DNA of 64,000 nt from Chelydra serpentina (GCA_037349315.1 JBAIAC010000020.1:2046001-2110000), one strand, 5' to 3'. Positions 44,392-55,689 are shown, counted from the stretch's first letter. Notes: generated by a model not told the origin, from the sequence alone. Program-made: numbers and translations.

Positions 44392-45039
44392 ATAACCAGT
44401 CCCTACTGTCCTGTTCAACCTCGTACGGCATGACTCAAATGCAAGCCTAACAATCACATTAGGTACTATTCTAATACAGCTTATCCATACCAACAAATCT
44501 ATTCCCTTTGGGAGAGCAATTCGCTTCTCTACATCACTTAAGTCATACTAAAACCCTCATCATAAAGTTAATGTGGTACTTTGTTCATTGATCTATGATA
44601 ATTTACTAGGCAGGTTCTCATATCAATTTCTTGGGCTGTTCTTTGTGTTCCTTACATGATCACTAAAATTCACTATCAAAATCTGAATGCCCCATAGCAG
44701 ATCATATGGGCCCACATCACTGAAGCTCCCAGTTATGGAAGAGACATGCAAAATGTATAAGGACAAAATCCAGTGGGCACACCTTTCGATATGCAAAGTG
44801 AGACACTTACTGATGTTAGGTAGTACCTATTTCCAGTGATAGCCCCACTTGAAGTCAGTGCTACAAGTCACAGGGTTGGTCGTTGTGAGAAAGGATGGTA
44901 GAATATGGCATCTGTGACTAAAATATCAATTGTGTGATAGTATTTCAGACTGATCAGATATAAATGTTAAATGATCAGAATGATACATTTTCCAAGGGCC
45001 ATGGTAAATTCTCTATCACTGATTATTTCTAAATTAAGA
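44392..45039. other. No gene seen
   Basis: AT-rich spacer with no repeat end or coding signal recognised. Confidence 0.4.
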
Positions 45040-45172
45040 TTGGAGGTTTTTTCTAAAAGATCTGCTCTAGGAATTATTTTAGGGAACTTCTTTGGTCTGT
45101 GTGATACAGATCAGACTGGATGGTCACAATGGTCCCTTCTGGCCTTGGAATCTATGGACTGATGTATGTGCA
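45040..45172 (+). mobile_element. CR1-like LINE 3' end, (AATCTATG) type
   Basis: The segment 'cagactggatggtcacaatggtcccttctggccttggaatctatgga' is the 3' end of a further CR1 lineage, with a decayed preceding frame. Confidence 0.7.
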
Positions 45173-45385
45173 TAAGTGTGCCCATGCATGGTTGTGCAAT
45201 TAACATCCAGTAGGTGGTTCTTCCCATGTAGAAGGCTTTCGTGCTTTGGCTATTCATTACCCGTTCCATGTTTTCCTGTATAAAGTGCAACTAGACAGGG
45301 GTGAAATATTTCAGCCAAATAGTTTTGAGTCAACTGAAGCAGCAATTTTCATTTGCCAATTTGACTAATAGTTTTGGTGACTGAC

Positions 45386-45846
45386 TGTGGCAGGGCAGGG
45401 GTAAAATCCCCCTTTAAAGCCCTGCCAAACTGCTGGCTGCGGCCTGCTCCCTGGCCAGGGGTAGGGCTGCAGGTATCCAGCAGGTGGCCCAGCTGCAAAC
45501 CCTAATAAGGGCAAGCTCAGAGGAACAGGCTGAGATAAGTGCAGCCAGCTGGGTGGAGTCAGGAGGGCTATAAAGCCCAGGGCAAACCCCAGAGAGGGGG
45601 CTAGCCTGGGAGGAGACAGGAAGGTGGCTTAGCTGTCTCCTTATAGTAGAGGGAAACCTCAAAGGGCTAGCAGACCCTGGGGAGGGTCTGTGGGGCACTA
45701 ACTGTTGGGGGAACTAGGAACTGCACATGCACTATAAATAAAGACACTTGGGTGAACCAGGACAACAGGGGTTGGGACTCTTAATTGCACCAGCCAAACA
45801 CAGGGCGCCGGGACAAGAGCGGGAAACCAGCGCAGACCCTGTGACA
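45386..45846 (+). repeat. 5' LTR
   Basis: It starts TGTGGCAGGG and ends CTGTGACA. A TATAAA box lies at 45569-45574 and an AATAAA signal at 45737-45742. Against the 3' LTR it differs by one 1-bp indel near the start, one 15-bp indel after 'ggctgcggcc', and one substitution ('caggtatcc' versus 'caggaatcc'); I saw no other difference. Confidence 0.92.
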
Positions 45847-45882
45847 GTGGGGGTTCATCCGGGATCTCCCTAGTCACTGCTA

Positions 45883-47190
45883 TTGGTGGCTGCCATGGAG
45901 GAGACCTTGAAGTGGCTGGTGAGCATGGTGCAGGAGGTGCAGCAGGCCCAGCAGGCAGACAGGCAGGCCCTGATGACATGGCAGGCAGACCAGCAAAGGA
46001 CCCTCCAGGAGTTCATCAGGGAGCAGTCGGTGGCCCAGCAGCAGATCCTACAGAGGGTGGTGAGTCCGGCACCCGGGGATGGAACCAGCACGCCAGGGTG
46101 GGGGCTTTGCAAGATGAGCCCCACGGATGACCCTGATGCGTTCCTGGGGACATTTGAAAGGGTGGCTTCGGCGGCTGGTTGGGAGTGGGCCTCCTGGGCC
46201 CTGCGGCTCGCCCCTTACTTGGGGGGAGAGGCCCAAGCCACATTCATGGCCTTGGGAGAGGCCCAGGCCAGGGACTATGAGGTGGTAAAGGCCGCAATTC
46301 TGGACCGAGTAGGACTCTCCGCACAGAGGTACCGACAGTGGTTCCGGCGGCCCACTGGACGGAGGGTGTGCGGCCCAGGGCATTCGCCCAGAGACTGACC
46401 GATTGGGCCACCCGTTGGCTGAGGCCTACAGCCCAAACTATGGAGGAAGTTATGGATCAGATCATTTTGGAACAGTTCCTCCTGGGGCTCCCAGACCCAG
46501 TCAAGGTGTGGGTCCGAAGACATCAGCCGGCTCACGTGGCGGAGGCCGTCTGCCTAACGGAAGAATACGGGAGACAGGGGCGCTTCCAGTGGCTGCGGGT
46601 AGGAGTGGTCAAGAACCTGCCCTACCCGGTCCTACTGGGAGGCGATTGGGGACCCCTGTCGGGCGAAGCCCGAAGCCGGGACGAGGAACCGGAGGAAGGG
46701 GGCAGGGAGCACCCAATAGAAAGAATAGAAGTGAGTGAGGAGGGGGCTGAACCCCCACCAGGGAAAGAAATCCCCCCCTCCCCCAAGGGGCTGGGGGAAG
46801 TGGGGGGCATGGGAAAGAAAACTCCTAGACAGAAAGCTGATCCCCTTAAGGAGTGTTGGCTATGTGGCACCAAAGGACCCACCGGGCAGGAGTGCCGGGA
46901 GTGTGGCTCTCGGGAGCCTGGGGGAGACAAGCACCAGGGGGCTGGGGAACCGAACCCCGAGGGGGGGTGCCCAGGCCAGCAGACACCACCGGACCAGGCC
47001 TGCAGTCTCTGCTACACCAAGGGGCAAACGGGAGACACCTGCCCCTACCGGGGATGTGGGGAAGGGCCTGGACGCCCCAAGGAGGGCCTGCACGAGGCCC
47101 CAGCGGGGACACTGACACGCCCCCTGTGGATTTGTCCGCCCAAGGAGGGGCAGGGACAGGGTGAGCCTGGTGGCTCTCTGAAGGGGGGAG
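45883..47190 (+). pseudogene. Gag with SCAN-like capsid segment and two Cys-rich knuckles, one frameshift
   Basis: The first frame begins at an ATG at 45883 or, more likely, 45895 (MEETLKWLVSMVQ). It has a Gln-rich coiled-coil N-terminus and then a capsid segment with DPDAFLGTFERVASAAGW. A frame change near 46360 leads into RAFAQRLTDWATRWL and LEQFLLGLPDPVKVWVRRH, which resembles the SCAN domain; SCAN domains of vertebrate zinc-finger genes derive from Gypsy-type gag. The C-terminal part has two similar cysteine units, CWLCGTKGPTGQECRECG and CSLCYTKGQTGDTCPYRGCG, in place of a classical CCHC knuckle. The product would package element RNA. The frameshift may be damage or a sequencing feature, since the LTRs are so alike. 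Confidence 0.7.
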
Positions 47191-47193
47191 ATG

Positions 47194-47638
47194 TGTGCAG
47201 GGCAGGGGTAAAATCCCCCTTTAAAGCCCTGCCAAACTGCTGGCTGCGGCCGGTAGGGCTGCAGGAATCCAGCAGGTGGCCCAGCTGCAAACCCTAATAA
47301 GGGCAAGCTCAGAGGAACAGGCTGAGATAAGTGCAGCCAGCTGGGTGGAGTCAGGAGGGCTATAAAGCCCAGGGCAAACCCCAGAGAGGGGGCTAGCCTG
47401 GGAGGAGACAGGAAGGTGGCTTAGCTGTCTCCTTATAGTAGAGGGAAACCTCAAAGGGCTAGCAGACCCTGGGGAGGGTCTGTGGGGCACTAACTGTTGG
47501 GGGAACTAGGAACTGCACATGCACTATAAATAAAGACACTTGGGTGAACCAGGACAACAGGGGTTGGGACTCTTAATTGCACCAGCCAAACACAGGGCGC
47601 CGGGACAAGAGCGGGAAACCAGCGCAGACCCTGTGACA
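47194..47638 (+). repeat. 3' LTR
   Basis: It starts TGTGCAGGGC and ends CTGTGACA, then the CTGAC duplication. It is essentially identical to the 5' LTR apart from the two indels and one substitution noted there. Confidence 0.92.
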
Positions 47639-47643
47639 CTGAC

Positions 47644-48022
47644 AAAACAACAGGAGAATGTGGCCCCTTTCTTCTTACAGCATTGATCCTCCTGGTTAGG
47701 GCTCTCCGCGGGGATATGAAGGATCCAGGTTTGAATCACCACTCTGGAACAAAGCCCAAAGGGACTTTACTGAGTCACCAAAAATTAAAAAATCTTTAGA
47801 TTCACTTTGATCCAAAGCAAATTCTTTCTTCAATTTTTCCAAACTGCCACTAAACCAGAAAATGTGTTGTTTGCTCAGTTCTGTGAAACATCAAGAGCTG
47901 TGGAAGATTTTATGAAATCAAGCAAGTTTTTCCTCTCTGCCTACAGTGATCACTGTAAACAGTCATTCCATTCACCAGATAATAAATGGTTAATAAAACG
48001 TAGGTAGCCTGTGGATTTCTGT
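47644..48022. other. No gene seen
   Basis: Pre-insertion flank sequence without a recognisable feature. Confidence 0.4.
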
Positions 48023-48124
48023 CATAGAATCATAGAATCTCAGGGTTCGAAGGGACCTCAGGAGGTCATCTAGTCCAACCCCCTGCTCAAAGCAGGACCA
48101 ACCCCAACTAAATCCTCCCAGCCA
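48023..48124 (-). mobile_element. CR1 LINE 3' end (3' half of a rearranged insertion)
   Basis: Plus-strand 'catagaatcatagaatctcaggg' marks the CR1 3' terminus in antisense; about 100 bp remain, up to 'aaatcctcccagcca'. Confidence 0.9.
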
Positions 48125-48670
48125 ATGATATTGCCAAGAATGACCTTGAGTGTATCACTGCAGACTATGTAGCTCTGGGAAGAAGGATAAAGGAGTGTGA
48201 GGCGCAAGTGATGTTCTCGTCTATCCTCCCTTTGGCAGGATAAGGCAGGGGTATAGACCGTCGAATCGTGAAAGTCAACAAATGGCTACGTAGATGGTGT
48301 CGGAGAGAAGGGTTTGGATTCTTTGACCATGGGATGGTGTTCCAAGAAGAAGGAGTGCTAGGCAGAGACGGGCTCCACCTAACAAAGAGAGGGAAGAGCA
48401 TCTTTGGAAGCAGGCTGGCTAACCTAGTGAGGAGGGCTTTAAACTAGGTTAACCGGGGGAAGGAGACCAAAGCCCCAAGGTAAGTGGGGAAGTGGGATAC
48501 CGGGAGGAAGCACAAGTAGGTGAGTGCAAGAGGGGAGGGCTCCTGCCCCTACTGGGACAGCAGGACGATCAGTGAGTTATCTTAAGTCCTTATACACAAA
48601 TGCAAGAAGTCTGGGGAACAAGCAGGGAGAACTGGAAGTCCTGGCACAGTCAAGGAATTATGATGTAGTG
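48125..48670 (+). mobile_element. CR1 LINE ORF1 end and ORF2 start, inverted relative to its 3' end
   Basis: The plus strand decodes as the C-terminus of CR1 ORF1 (MVFQEEGVLGRDGLHLTKRG, then FGSRLANLVRRAL), the inter-ORF region, and the ORF2 start (LYTNARSLGNKQGELEVL). Direct apposition to a 3' CR1 end in opposite orientation is the layout left by twin priming, in which the 5' segment is inverted. Confidence 0.85.
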
Positions 48671-49344
48671 TCCCTCTGCAGTGTGTCTGTTCAATACTGT
48701 TAAGTGAGAGATCAAAGTCCCTTTGCCCCCCTTGGGATGCCTAGGGGAAACTCTGTTGCATTCAGTGTGATATCTGAAGAGCAGGCCTTTCCTGGAATGG
48801 TGGGAAATGAACTGGGGCCATTTTTGCACCTTCTGATTTAAATTTCATATCTGCCTCCTAAGTGGAAGTGGAAACTGATCATCCTGGGCCAGATTCTGAC
48901 ATGGCTTGTGTGCCTCTGCAGGAGAGTAAGGGAGAGTGACAGCCCACTTATACCTCTGTGCAGGCCACCCAGACCTTGGGACCTGGCATGGTGGCATAAG
49001 CAGGAGCTACATTCATGAAGCAAACTACCAGAGCAGCTGGATCATGAGTGACGGGGCCTTAGCCTCTCCCCACAATACATCAGTCAGCACATCTGAATCA
49101 GTGCAGGTATTTTAATTTGCTGCTAGTATAATCTATTGGCAAACCCCTCTGCTCCAGACCAACCAGGAAGCAAGGCGGGAATTATGCTTCCTCTCTGTGA
49201 TGTTCCAAGGGCAACACAGCTACACACAGCTTCATTCACAGGGCTTGAGGCAGATCCACACTCTAGCCTCACATAGTTTCCTATAAAAATCCACAAATGA
49301 GGGATTCTGCAATGGATACAATCTCTGTTTCTGTCTACACACAG
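48671..49344. other. No gene seen; upstream flank of the IgV exon
   Basis: A signal-peptide exon for the IgV exon at 49345 would be expected here on the plus strand, but no ATG-led hydrophobic frame with a phase-1 donor stands out. Confidence 0.35.
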
Positions 49345-49687
49345 GTCAGTTTAAAATCATCCCTCCTCAGAATCCTGTCATTGCTATCATTGGAGAAGGG
49401 GTTGTACTGCCTTGCCAGCTGACAGGTCAGAATAACCCTGAGACAATTACTGTCCAGTGGATACTTTCTAGACACTCAGAAAAAGTAGATGTGAGCACCT
49501 ATGATGGAGAAAAGAAAGAAGAGAGACAGGATGAGAGATACCAGGGCAGAACGCAGTTCTTCTAAACTGAATATCAAGCAGGAAACGTATCTCTAAACCT
49601 GAAGGATGTCATTGTCTCTGACAAAGGGAAATACACCTGCAGTGGGGACCTGGTACGATGAGGTGGTGGTTGAATTAGATGTGACAG
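49345..49687 (+). pseudogene. Broken IgV exon, butyrophilin/MOG/B-G-like
   Basis: A 343-bp exon lies between acceptor 'ctgtctacacacag' and donor GTGAGT, with phase-1 entry. The frame shows QFKIIPPQNPVIAIIGEGVV then LPCQLTG (B-strand Cys), ITVQWIL (conserved Trp), a C'-strand region ending ERYQGRTQFF, then a TAA stop (about 49562-49564), GNVSLNLKDVIVSDKGKYTC (DxGxYxC F-strand Cys) and, after a 1-nt frame change, WYDEVVVELDV and the donor. RYxGRT, GNVSLxLxxVxxSDxGxYTC and the closing VELxV are diagnostic of the butyrophilin/MOG/B-G V-domain group. The stop and frameshift make it a pseudogene exon. It lies opposite in strand to the TM and tail exons elsewhere in the window. Confidence 0.85.
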
Positions 49688-50195
49688 GTGAGTGGAATGC
49701 CTCTCTCTCTTCACTATAAGGTTATACAGTATCTAACCATGTGGGCAAACAAAGAGTGAAGAGATGTGGGGGAGGGAGCTTCCTGGACTTCCAGCTCCAA
49801 TGTCCTTCCTTTACCCCTTCTTCTCACCTAGTCAACAGTGTTCTGGGGAATCTGCTCACAGGCCAGGGTTTGATCCCTTGTTCCTTCCTCCCCTTTGCCA
49901 GAGGGGGAAGATTTGGCTGGACAAGGACCAGTCTCTCATGCAGCCCCTAAGAGGATAATCTCTAAGGACTCAATCTCACAGAGACTGTTGCCCCTTTATG
50001 GGGTTTACTTTCCACCCCTCTTCCTGGGGTGTATACATTTCCCTCGGTCAGGGTGGTTTTGGGTCAGTGTGTCTTGTACCTGTATCCTCCTTGGCTGGAC
50101 TCCCTCTACTGCCAGCGGTCCCTGGGTGGAGCAACCTTCTTCCTGTTCACTGCCCCTTCCTGTGGTAAGCTTGCACTTTTAAGCTCCTTCCCCTC
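49688..50195. other. No gene seen; downstream flank of the IgV exon
   Basis: No TM or tail exon is recognisable on the plus strand before the CR1 at 50196. The frames at 49741-50182 overlap and lack domains. Confidence 0.4.
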
Positions 50196-50738
50196 CATAG
50201 AATCATAGAACATTAGGGTTGGAAGAGATATCAGGAGGTCATCTAGTCCAACCTCCTGCTCAAAGCAGGAGCAACCCCCAACAAAATCATCCCAGCCAGG
50301 GCTTTGTCAAGCCGGGTCTTAAAAACCTCTAAAGATGGAAATTCCACCACCTCCCTAGGTAACCCATTCCAGTGCTTCACCACCCTACTAGTGAAATAGT
50401 TTTTCCTAAAATCCAACTTAGACCTCCCCAACTGCAGCTTGAGACCATTGCTCCTTGTTCTGTCAACTGCCACCACTGAGAACAGTCTAGATCCATCCTC
50501 TTTGGAACCCACCTTCAGGTAGTTGAAGGCTGCAATCAAATCCTCCCTCACTCTTCTCTTCTGCAGACTAAATAAGCCCAGTTCCCTCAGCTTCTCCTCA
50601 TAAGTCATGTGCCTCAGCCCCCTAATCATTTTCGTTGCCCTCCACTGGACTCGCTCCAATTTGTCCACATCCTTTCTGAAGTGGGAGGCCCCAAACAGGA
50701 TGCAATACTCCAGATGCGACCTCACCAGTGTCAAATAG
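50196..50738 (-). mobile_element. CR1 LINE 3' part, head-to-head with the next CR1
   Basis: Antisense CR1 has its 3' octamers at 50199-50210 and the ORF2 C-terminus up to 50738 ([17 protein letters not shown] on the minus strand). It is moderately diverged from the neighbouring plus-strand copy, so it is a separate, older insertion. Confidence 0.92.
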
Positions 50739-52967
50739 AGGAGAATAATAATCTTGACCTGCTGCTCACAAACAGGGAAGAAATAGTAGAGGAAGCAATA
50801 GTGGATGGGAACCTGGGAGGCAGTGACCATGAGATGGTCGAGTTCAGGATCATGACACAAGGAAGAAAGGAGAGCAGTAGAATACAGAGCCTGAACTTCA
50901 GAAAATCAGACTTTGACTCCCTCAGGGAACTGATGGGCAAGGTCCCCTGGGAGAATAACATGAGGGGGAAAGGAGTCGAGGAAAGCTGGCTGTATTTTAA
51001 AGAAACCTTATTGAGGTTGCAGGAACAAACCATCCCGATGTGTAGAAAGAAAAGTAAATATGGCAGGCGACCAGCTTGGCTTAACAGTGAAATCCTTGCT
51101 CGTCTTAAACACAAAAAAGCAGCTTACAAGAAGTGGAAGATTGGACAAATGACCAGGGAGGAGTATAAAAATATTGCTCAGGCATGCAGGAGTGAAATTA
51201 GGAAGGCCAAATCACACTTGGAGTTGCAGCTAGCTGGAGATGTTAGGAGTAACAAGAAGGGTTTCTTCAGGTATGTTAGCAACAAGAAGAAAGTCAAGGA
51301 ATGTGTGGGCCCCTTGCTGAATGAGGGAGGGAACCTTGTGACAGAGGATGTGGAGAAAGCTAGTGTACTCAATGCTTTTTTTGCCTCTGTCTTCACAGAC
51401 AAGGGCAGCTCACAGACGGCTGCACTCCGCAGAATGGTATGGGGAGGAGGTGACCAGCCCTCTGTGGAGAAAGAAGTAGTTCGGGACTATTTAGAAAAGC
51501 TGGATGAACACAAGTCCATGGGGCCGGATGCACTGCATCCGAGGGTGCTAAAGGAGTTGGCCGATGTGATTGCAGAGCCGTTGGCCATTATCTTTGACAA
51601 ATCATGGCAATCGGGGGAGGTCCCGGATGACTGGAAAAAAGCTAATGTAGTGCCCATCTTTAAAAAAGGGAAGAAGGAAGATCCGGGGAACTACAGGCCA
51701 GTCAGTCTCACCTCAATCCCTGGAAAAATCATGGAACAGGTCCTCAAGGAATCAATTCTGAACCACTTAAAGGAGGGGAAAGTGATCAGGAACAGTCAGC
51801 ATGGATTCATCAAGGGCAAGTCATGCCTGACTAACCCAATTGCCTTCTATGATGAGATAACTGGCTCTGTGGGTGAGGGGAAAGCAGTGGATGTGCTATT
51901 TCTTGACTTTAGCAAAGCTTTTGATACAGTCTCCCACAGTGTTCTTGCCAGCAAGTTAAAGAAGTATGGGCTGGATGAATGGACGGTAAGGTGGATAGAA
52001 AACTGGCTGGATGGTCGTGCTCAACAGGTAGTGATCAATGGCTCCATGTCTAGTTGGCAGCCGGTATCAAGTGGAGTGCCCCAAGGGTCGGTGCTGGGGC
52101 CGGTTTTGTTCAATATATTCATCAACGACCTGGAGGATGGTGTGGACTGCACCCTTAGCAAGTTTGCAGATGACACTAAACTGGGAGGAGTGGTTGATAT
52201 GCTGGAGGGTAGGGACAGGATACAGAGGGACCTAGACAAATTAGAGGATTGGGCCAAAAGAAATCTGATGAGGTTCAACAAGGACAAGTGCAGAGTCCTG
52301 CACTTAGGACGGAAGAATCCCATGCACTGCTCCAGACTAGGGACCGAATGGCTGGGCAGCAGTTCTGCAGAAAAGGACCTAGGGGTTACGGTGGACAAAA
52401 AGCTGAATATGAGTCAACGGTGTGCCCTTGTTGCCAAGAAGGCTAACGGCATTTTGGGCTGTATAAGTAGGCGCATTTCCAACAGATCGAGGGACGTGAT
52501 TATTCCCCTCTATTCGGCACTGGTGAGGCCTCATTTGGAGTACTGTGTCCAGTTTTGGGCCCCACACTACAAGAAGGATGTGGATAAATTGGAAAGAGTC
52601 CAGCGGAGGGCAACAAAAATGATTAGGGGGCTGGAGCACATGACTTATGAGGAGAGGTTGAGGGAACTGGGATTGTTCAGCCTGCAGAAGAGAAGAGTGA
52701 GGGGGGGATTTGATAGCTGCTTTCAACTACCTAAAAGGGGGTTCCAAAGAGGATGGATCTAGACTGTTCTCAGTGGTAGAAGATGACAGAACAAGGAGTA
52801 ATGGTCTCAAGTTGCAGAGGGGGAGGTTTAGGTTGGATATTAGGAAAAACTTTTTCACTAGTAGGGTGGTGAAGCACTGGAATGGGTTACCTAGGGAGGT
52901 GGTGGAGTCTCCTTCCTTGGAGGTTTTTAAGGTCAGGCTTGACAAAGCCCTGGCTGGGATGATCTAG
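50739..52967 (+). pseudogene. CR1 ORF2 (endonuclease C-terminus and reverse transcriptase), one frameshift
   Basis: The frame is open from the CR1 edge through [39 protein letters not shown] (motif A), [13 protein letters not shown] (motif B) and [10 protein letters not shown] (motif C), into the thumb and C-terminal domain. A single-base slip in a G-run near 52704 shifts the frame, and the last about 85 codons continue in the adjacent frame from 52710 to 52967. The 5' part of the endonuclease is missing. The reading frame upstream of 50739 is antisense CR1 and not part of the protein. Confidence 0.9.
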
Positions 52968-53066
52968 TTGGGGTTGGTCCTGCTTTGAGCAGGGGGTTGG
53001 ACTAGATGACCTCCTGAGGTCCCTTCCAACCCTGAGATTCTATGATTCTATGATTCTATGATTCTG
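50739..53066 (+). mobile_element. CR1 LINE, long 3' copy with almost intact ORF2 RT
   Basis: It begins inside the endonuclease region ([30 protein letters not shown]) and runs to the ATTCTATG octamers at 53036-53064. The sharp left edge coincides with the end of the antisense CR1. It is the youngest-looking CR1 in the window. Confidence 0.95.
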
Positions 53067-54379
53067 AGCTCCCCCTCCCCGGATAATTGACAAGGGATAT
53101 TTGTTATGACAGATGTATTGTGTAATTGATTGAGACACTGAGGATTGAGAAGAGATGTTTGTTTTGTGTTCTGTGATTGAGGAAACAATAAACCATTGAT
53201 TGATGTTTAGATGTATACAAATTAGGTCAATAAGAATCACTCATTGTCACAGATGGTTTTTGTAATGACTCAATGGTTCAGTTTTTACCTTAATCGTTAC
53301 ATAGGTTGGACTATCTGGGACAGAACTCACAGTTAAATCAGTTTTGGGAAAGGGATTTTTTATCCTGAACAGTATATAAGAAAAGGGATTTAGGGAGTTT
53401 GTGAGGAGCAAATCAAGCTACCGTCACTTCTCCAATCTTCACATTGGTTGGGTAATGTATAAAACCTTCCTTTCTGTGTTCTGCTGTAATCAAATTTTTA
53501 AAAAATCCACTTGATCCTGCTATCTGACATCTCATATCATTATTATTAAAAATTCAAACACATAACAAAAATGTTAAAAAACACTATTTCCTTTTCCCTC
53601 GCATTCTTTCTTCGGGAAAATATTGCCATACCCCAAAACAATTGCTAAACAGAAATATTCTAAGGTCAAAACCATGCGACTGTTGAAGTGGTAGCAGCAC
53701 ACCCTACACTGGGTATCACTGGGAACTGCCATCAGCCAGAGCAGTTCTAGCTATGCTAGGAGTGAGCTAGGGTCACCTGTCCCTGCCCTACCTCAGCATG
53801 TGTACCTAGTGGCCCAGATCCTCTCTGGGAGCACCCTATGAGGCAAGAACTATCACACCTCCCAGCCTGTGAATGAGTGGAACGCAGGAGGTCTGGACTC
53901 ACACTCCACTGACACTCCAGACCCACCATATGGCCCCAGTGACCCAACCCACACACTCAGCCCTCTGTCATAACAGCCTTCTCCTGTTGCCAGCTAATAT
54001 AGTTAGCCCAGTAGCTCAAATGGTTTGTGCTGTAGTGCTGATTCAGGTTTCAAACCTTGCTGATGGGGTGGGAGGAGGTAGAATGAGGGCAGCTGACTTT
54101 AGCAGTGTTACTGAGCATGTTCAGTCTATGTAAGCATGCTTAGTAGAAGACAAGCAGCAAATTGGGGAGGATCACATGACCCCCACATGTCCCACCGATG
54201 CGTTGTCTCTGCATGTAGGAGTTGTTACAATTGCTCATCACAGAAGTTGCTGAAACTTATTTTCTTTAAAACAAGCTTAGGAAATTATCTAGAGAAAAAC
54301 TCTACAATAAATAATGTTATTTAAGTGCCAAAATCAAACAGTTGAAAGTTAGGAAATGTCAGATTTGCCGTTTCCTTTG
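53067..54379. other. No gene seen; possible LTR-like stretch at 53080-53560
   Basis: A TATA-like 'agtatataag' lies near 53370 and an 'aacaataaac' near 53187, but no terminal repeats, primer-binding site or partner was found. Fragments of the unnamed repeat lie at 54320-54375. The frame at 53873-54133 has no domain. Confidence 0.3.
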
Positions 54380-54850
54380 CATACATAGATGCACCAAGTC
54401 CAAGGACAGAAAGGACAACTGTGATCATCTCGTCTGACCTCCTGTATACTGCAGGCCAGAGAAGTGCCCCAAAATAATTATTAGAGCAGATATTTGTTTT
54501 TTTTAAAAATCAATTTTTATTTAAAAGTTGTCAGTGATAGAGAGTCCACCACAACCTTTGGTAATTATTCCAATTGTTCATTTACATTTTTTATTCTATT
54601 TTATTATTGGCTAATTATCCTCACTGGTAAAAATGTACATCTTATTTCCAGTCTGAACTTGTCTAGCTTCAACTTCCAGCCATTGGATTGTGTTATAGTT
54701 TCTTTGCTGCACTGAAGAGCCCAGTCTTACATATTTGTTCCCTGTATACTTATAGACTGTGATCAAGTTACCCCTTAACCTTCTCTTTGTACAGCTAAAT
54801 AGAATGAGCTCTTTCAGTCTATCACTTTCATGTATTATGATATAGTCCTT
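54380..54850 (-). mobile_element. Old antisense CR1-like LINE relic, 3' part
   Basis: On the minus strand the region still shows the CR1 C-terminal signature in decayed form (RLKELILFSCTKRRLRGNLI) and the preceding and following 3' UTR-like words. The same LINE seems to resume at 55690-55952 and beyond the Harbinger insertion at 60965-61110. Confidence 0.6.
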
Positions 54851-55402
54851 TATTATATGATCACATGCTAAATTTTTCCACAGGACCCCTGTCTTGTTCA
54901 GAGCACAGGATGGATGCACAAGTGGACAGCATTCAGGTTGCAGTGGCAACTGTATATCTGGCATTGTATAACTTGGAAGGGCTTGACTTTGCAACATAAA
55001 TAACTTCCTTTTAACATAGCTTTTTATATATACTTTCCAGTATTGTTTAAATACATGTAATACCTTTGAACTCCCTGTCCAACCAAAGTTCAAGGGTGTT
55101 TAGACTGAGGACTCCAATTTTAACTAGGTATTTAAGCACAGGACAGACTTTAAGTACATGAATAGTCCCAATGACTTCAATGTTTATGTATAAATTCTCA
55201 CTGACTTACTCCCTGTGCAACCCAATTGACCTCAATATATATAACTTCAGTTATATTGCAGGGGGTGAGAGTCTGGGCAGAACTGTGTCACAAAGCTAGC
55301 GCTTTTATGGCAATATATACTATATGATCAAACAAAAAGATTTTACATAGCATGACAGTTAACACTTGCCAATGTTTTAGATTAGTCTACAATATTTCTT
55401 AC

Positions 55403-55435
55403 CTCTTTCAGGAACACCCAATACCCTGTGATTTC
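55403..55435 (-). CDS. 33-bp phase-1 microexon candidate (unit E)
   Basis: On the minus strand a strong acceptor (ctgttttcaatttcag) and strong donor (GTAAGAAAT) bound 33 nt. Read in phase 1 it is open (NHRVLGVPER). Size and phase resemble the microexon at 10283-10318. It lies between pieces of old LINE sequence, so a chance splice-site pair is possible. Confidence 0.25.
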
Positions 55436-55689
55436 CTGAAATTGAAAACAGAAGTAAGGTATTTAATCTAGCCATGAAGATCATTTTCTAGGTACTGCTC
55501 CACATACATACCATATAGAATCTTCTTATCTAATGTACCAAACACAATATACAGAGAAAGAGAATAATCTGCCAGTCAGTAAAGGTTACCCTTTTCTTCA
55601 GCCTTAAATAACTTCTACAGTCCATAACAAGAACACACAATAAATTGATAGTTTCAGTGTTCTTTGGAATGTCATGCAAGCCATGAAGG

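Larger units (their letters stand above)
45386..47638 (+). mobile_element. Young gag-only LTR retrotransposon (Ty3/Gypsy type)
   Basis: The element is 2,253 bp: a 461-bp 5' LTR, about 1.35 kb of internal sequence and a 445-bp 3' LTR, flanked by the perfect 5-bp target duplication CTGAC (45381-45385 and 47639-47643). A primer-binding-like site (gtgggggttcatccggga) follows the 5' LTR and a polypurine tract (gaaggggggaga) precedes the 3' LTR. Only gag is encoded; there is no protease, RT or integrase, so movement would need enzymes in trans. Confidence 0.92.
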
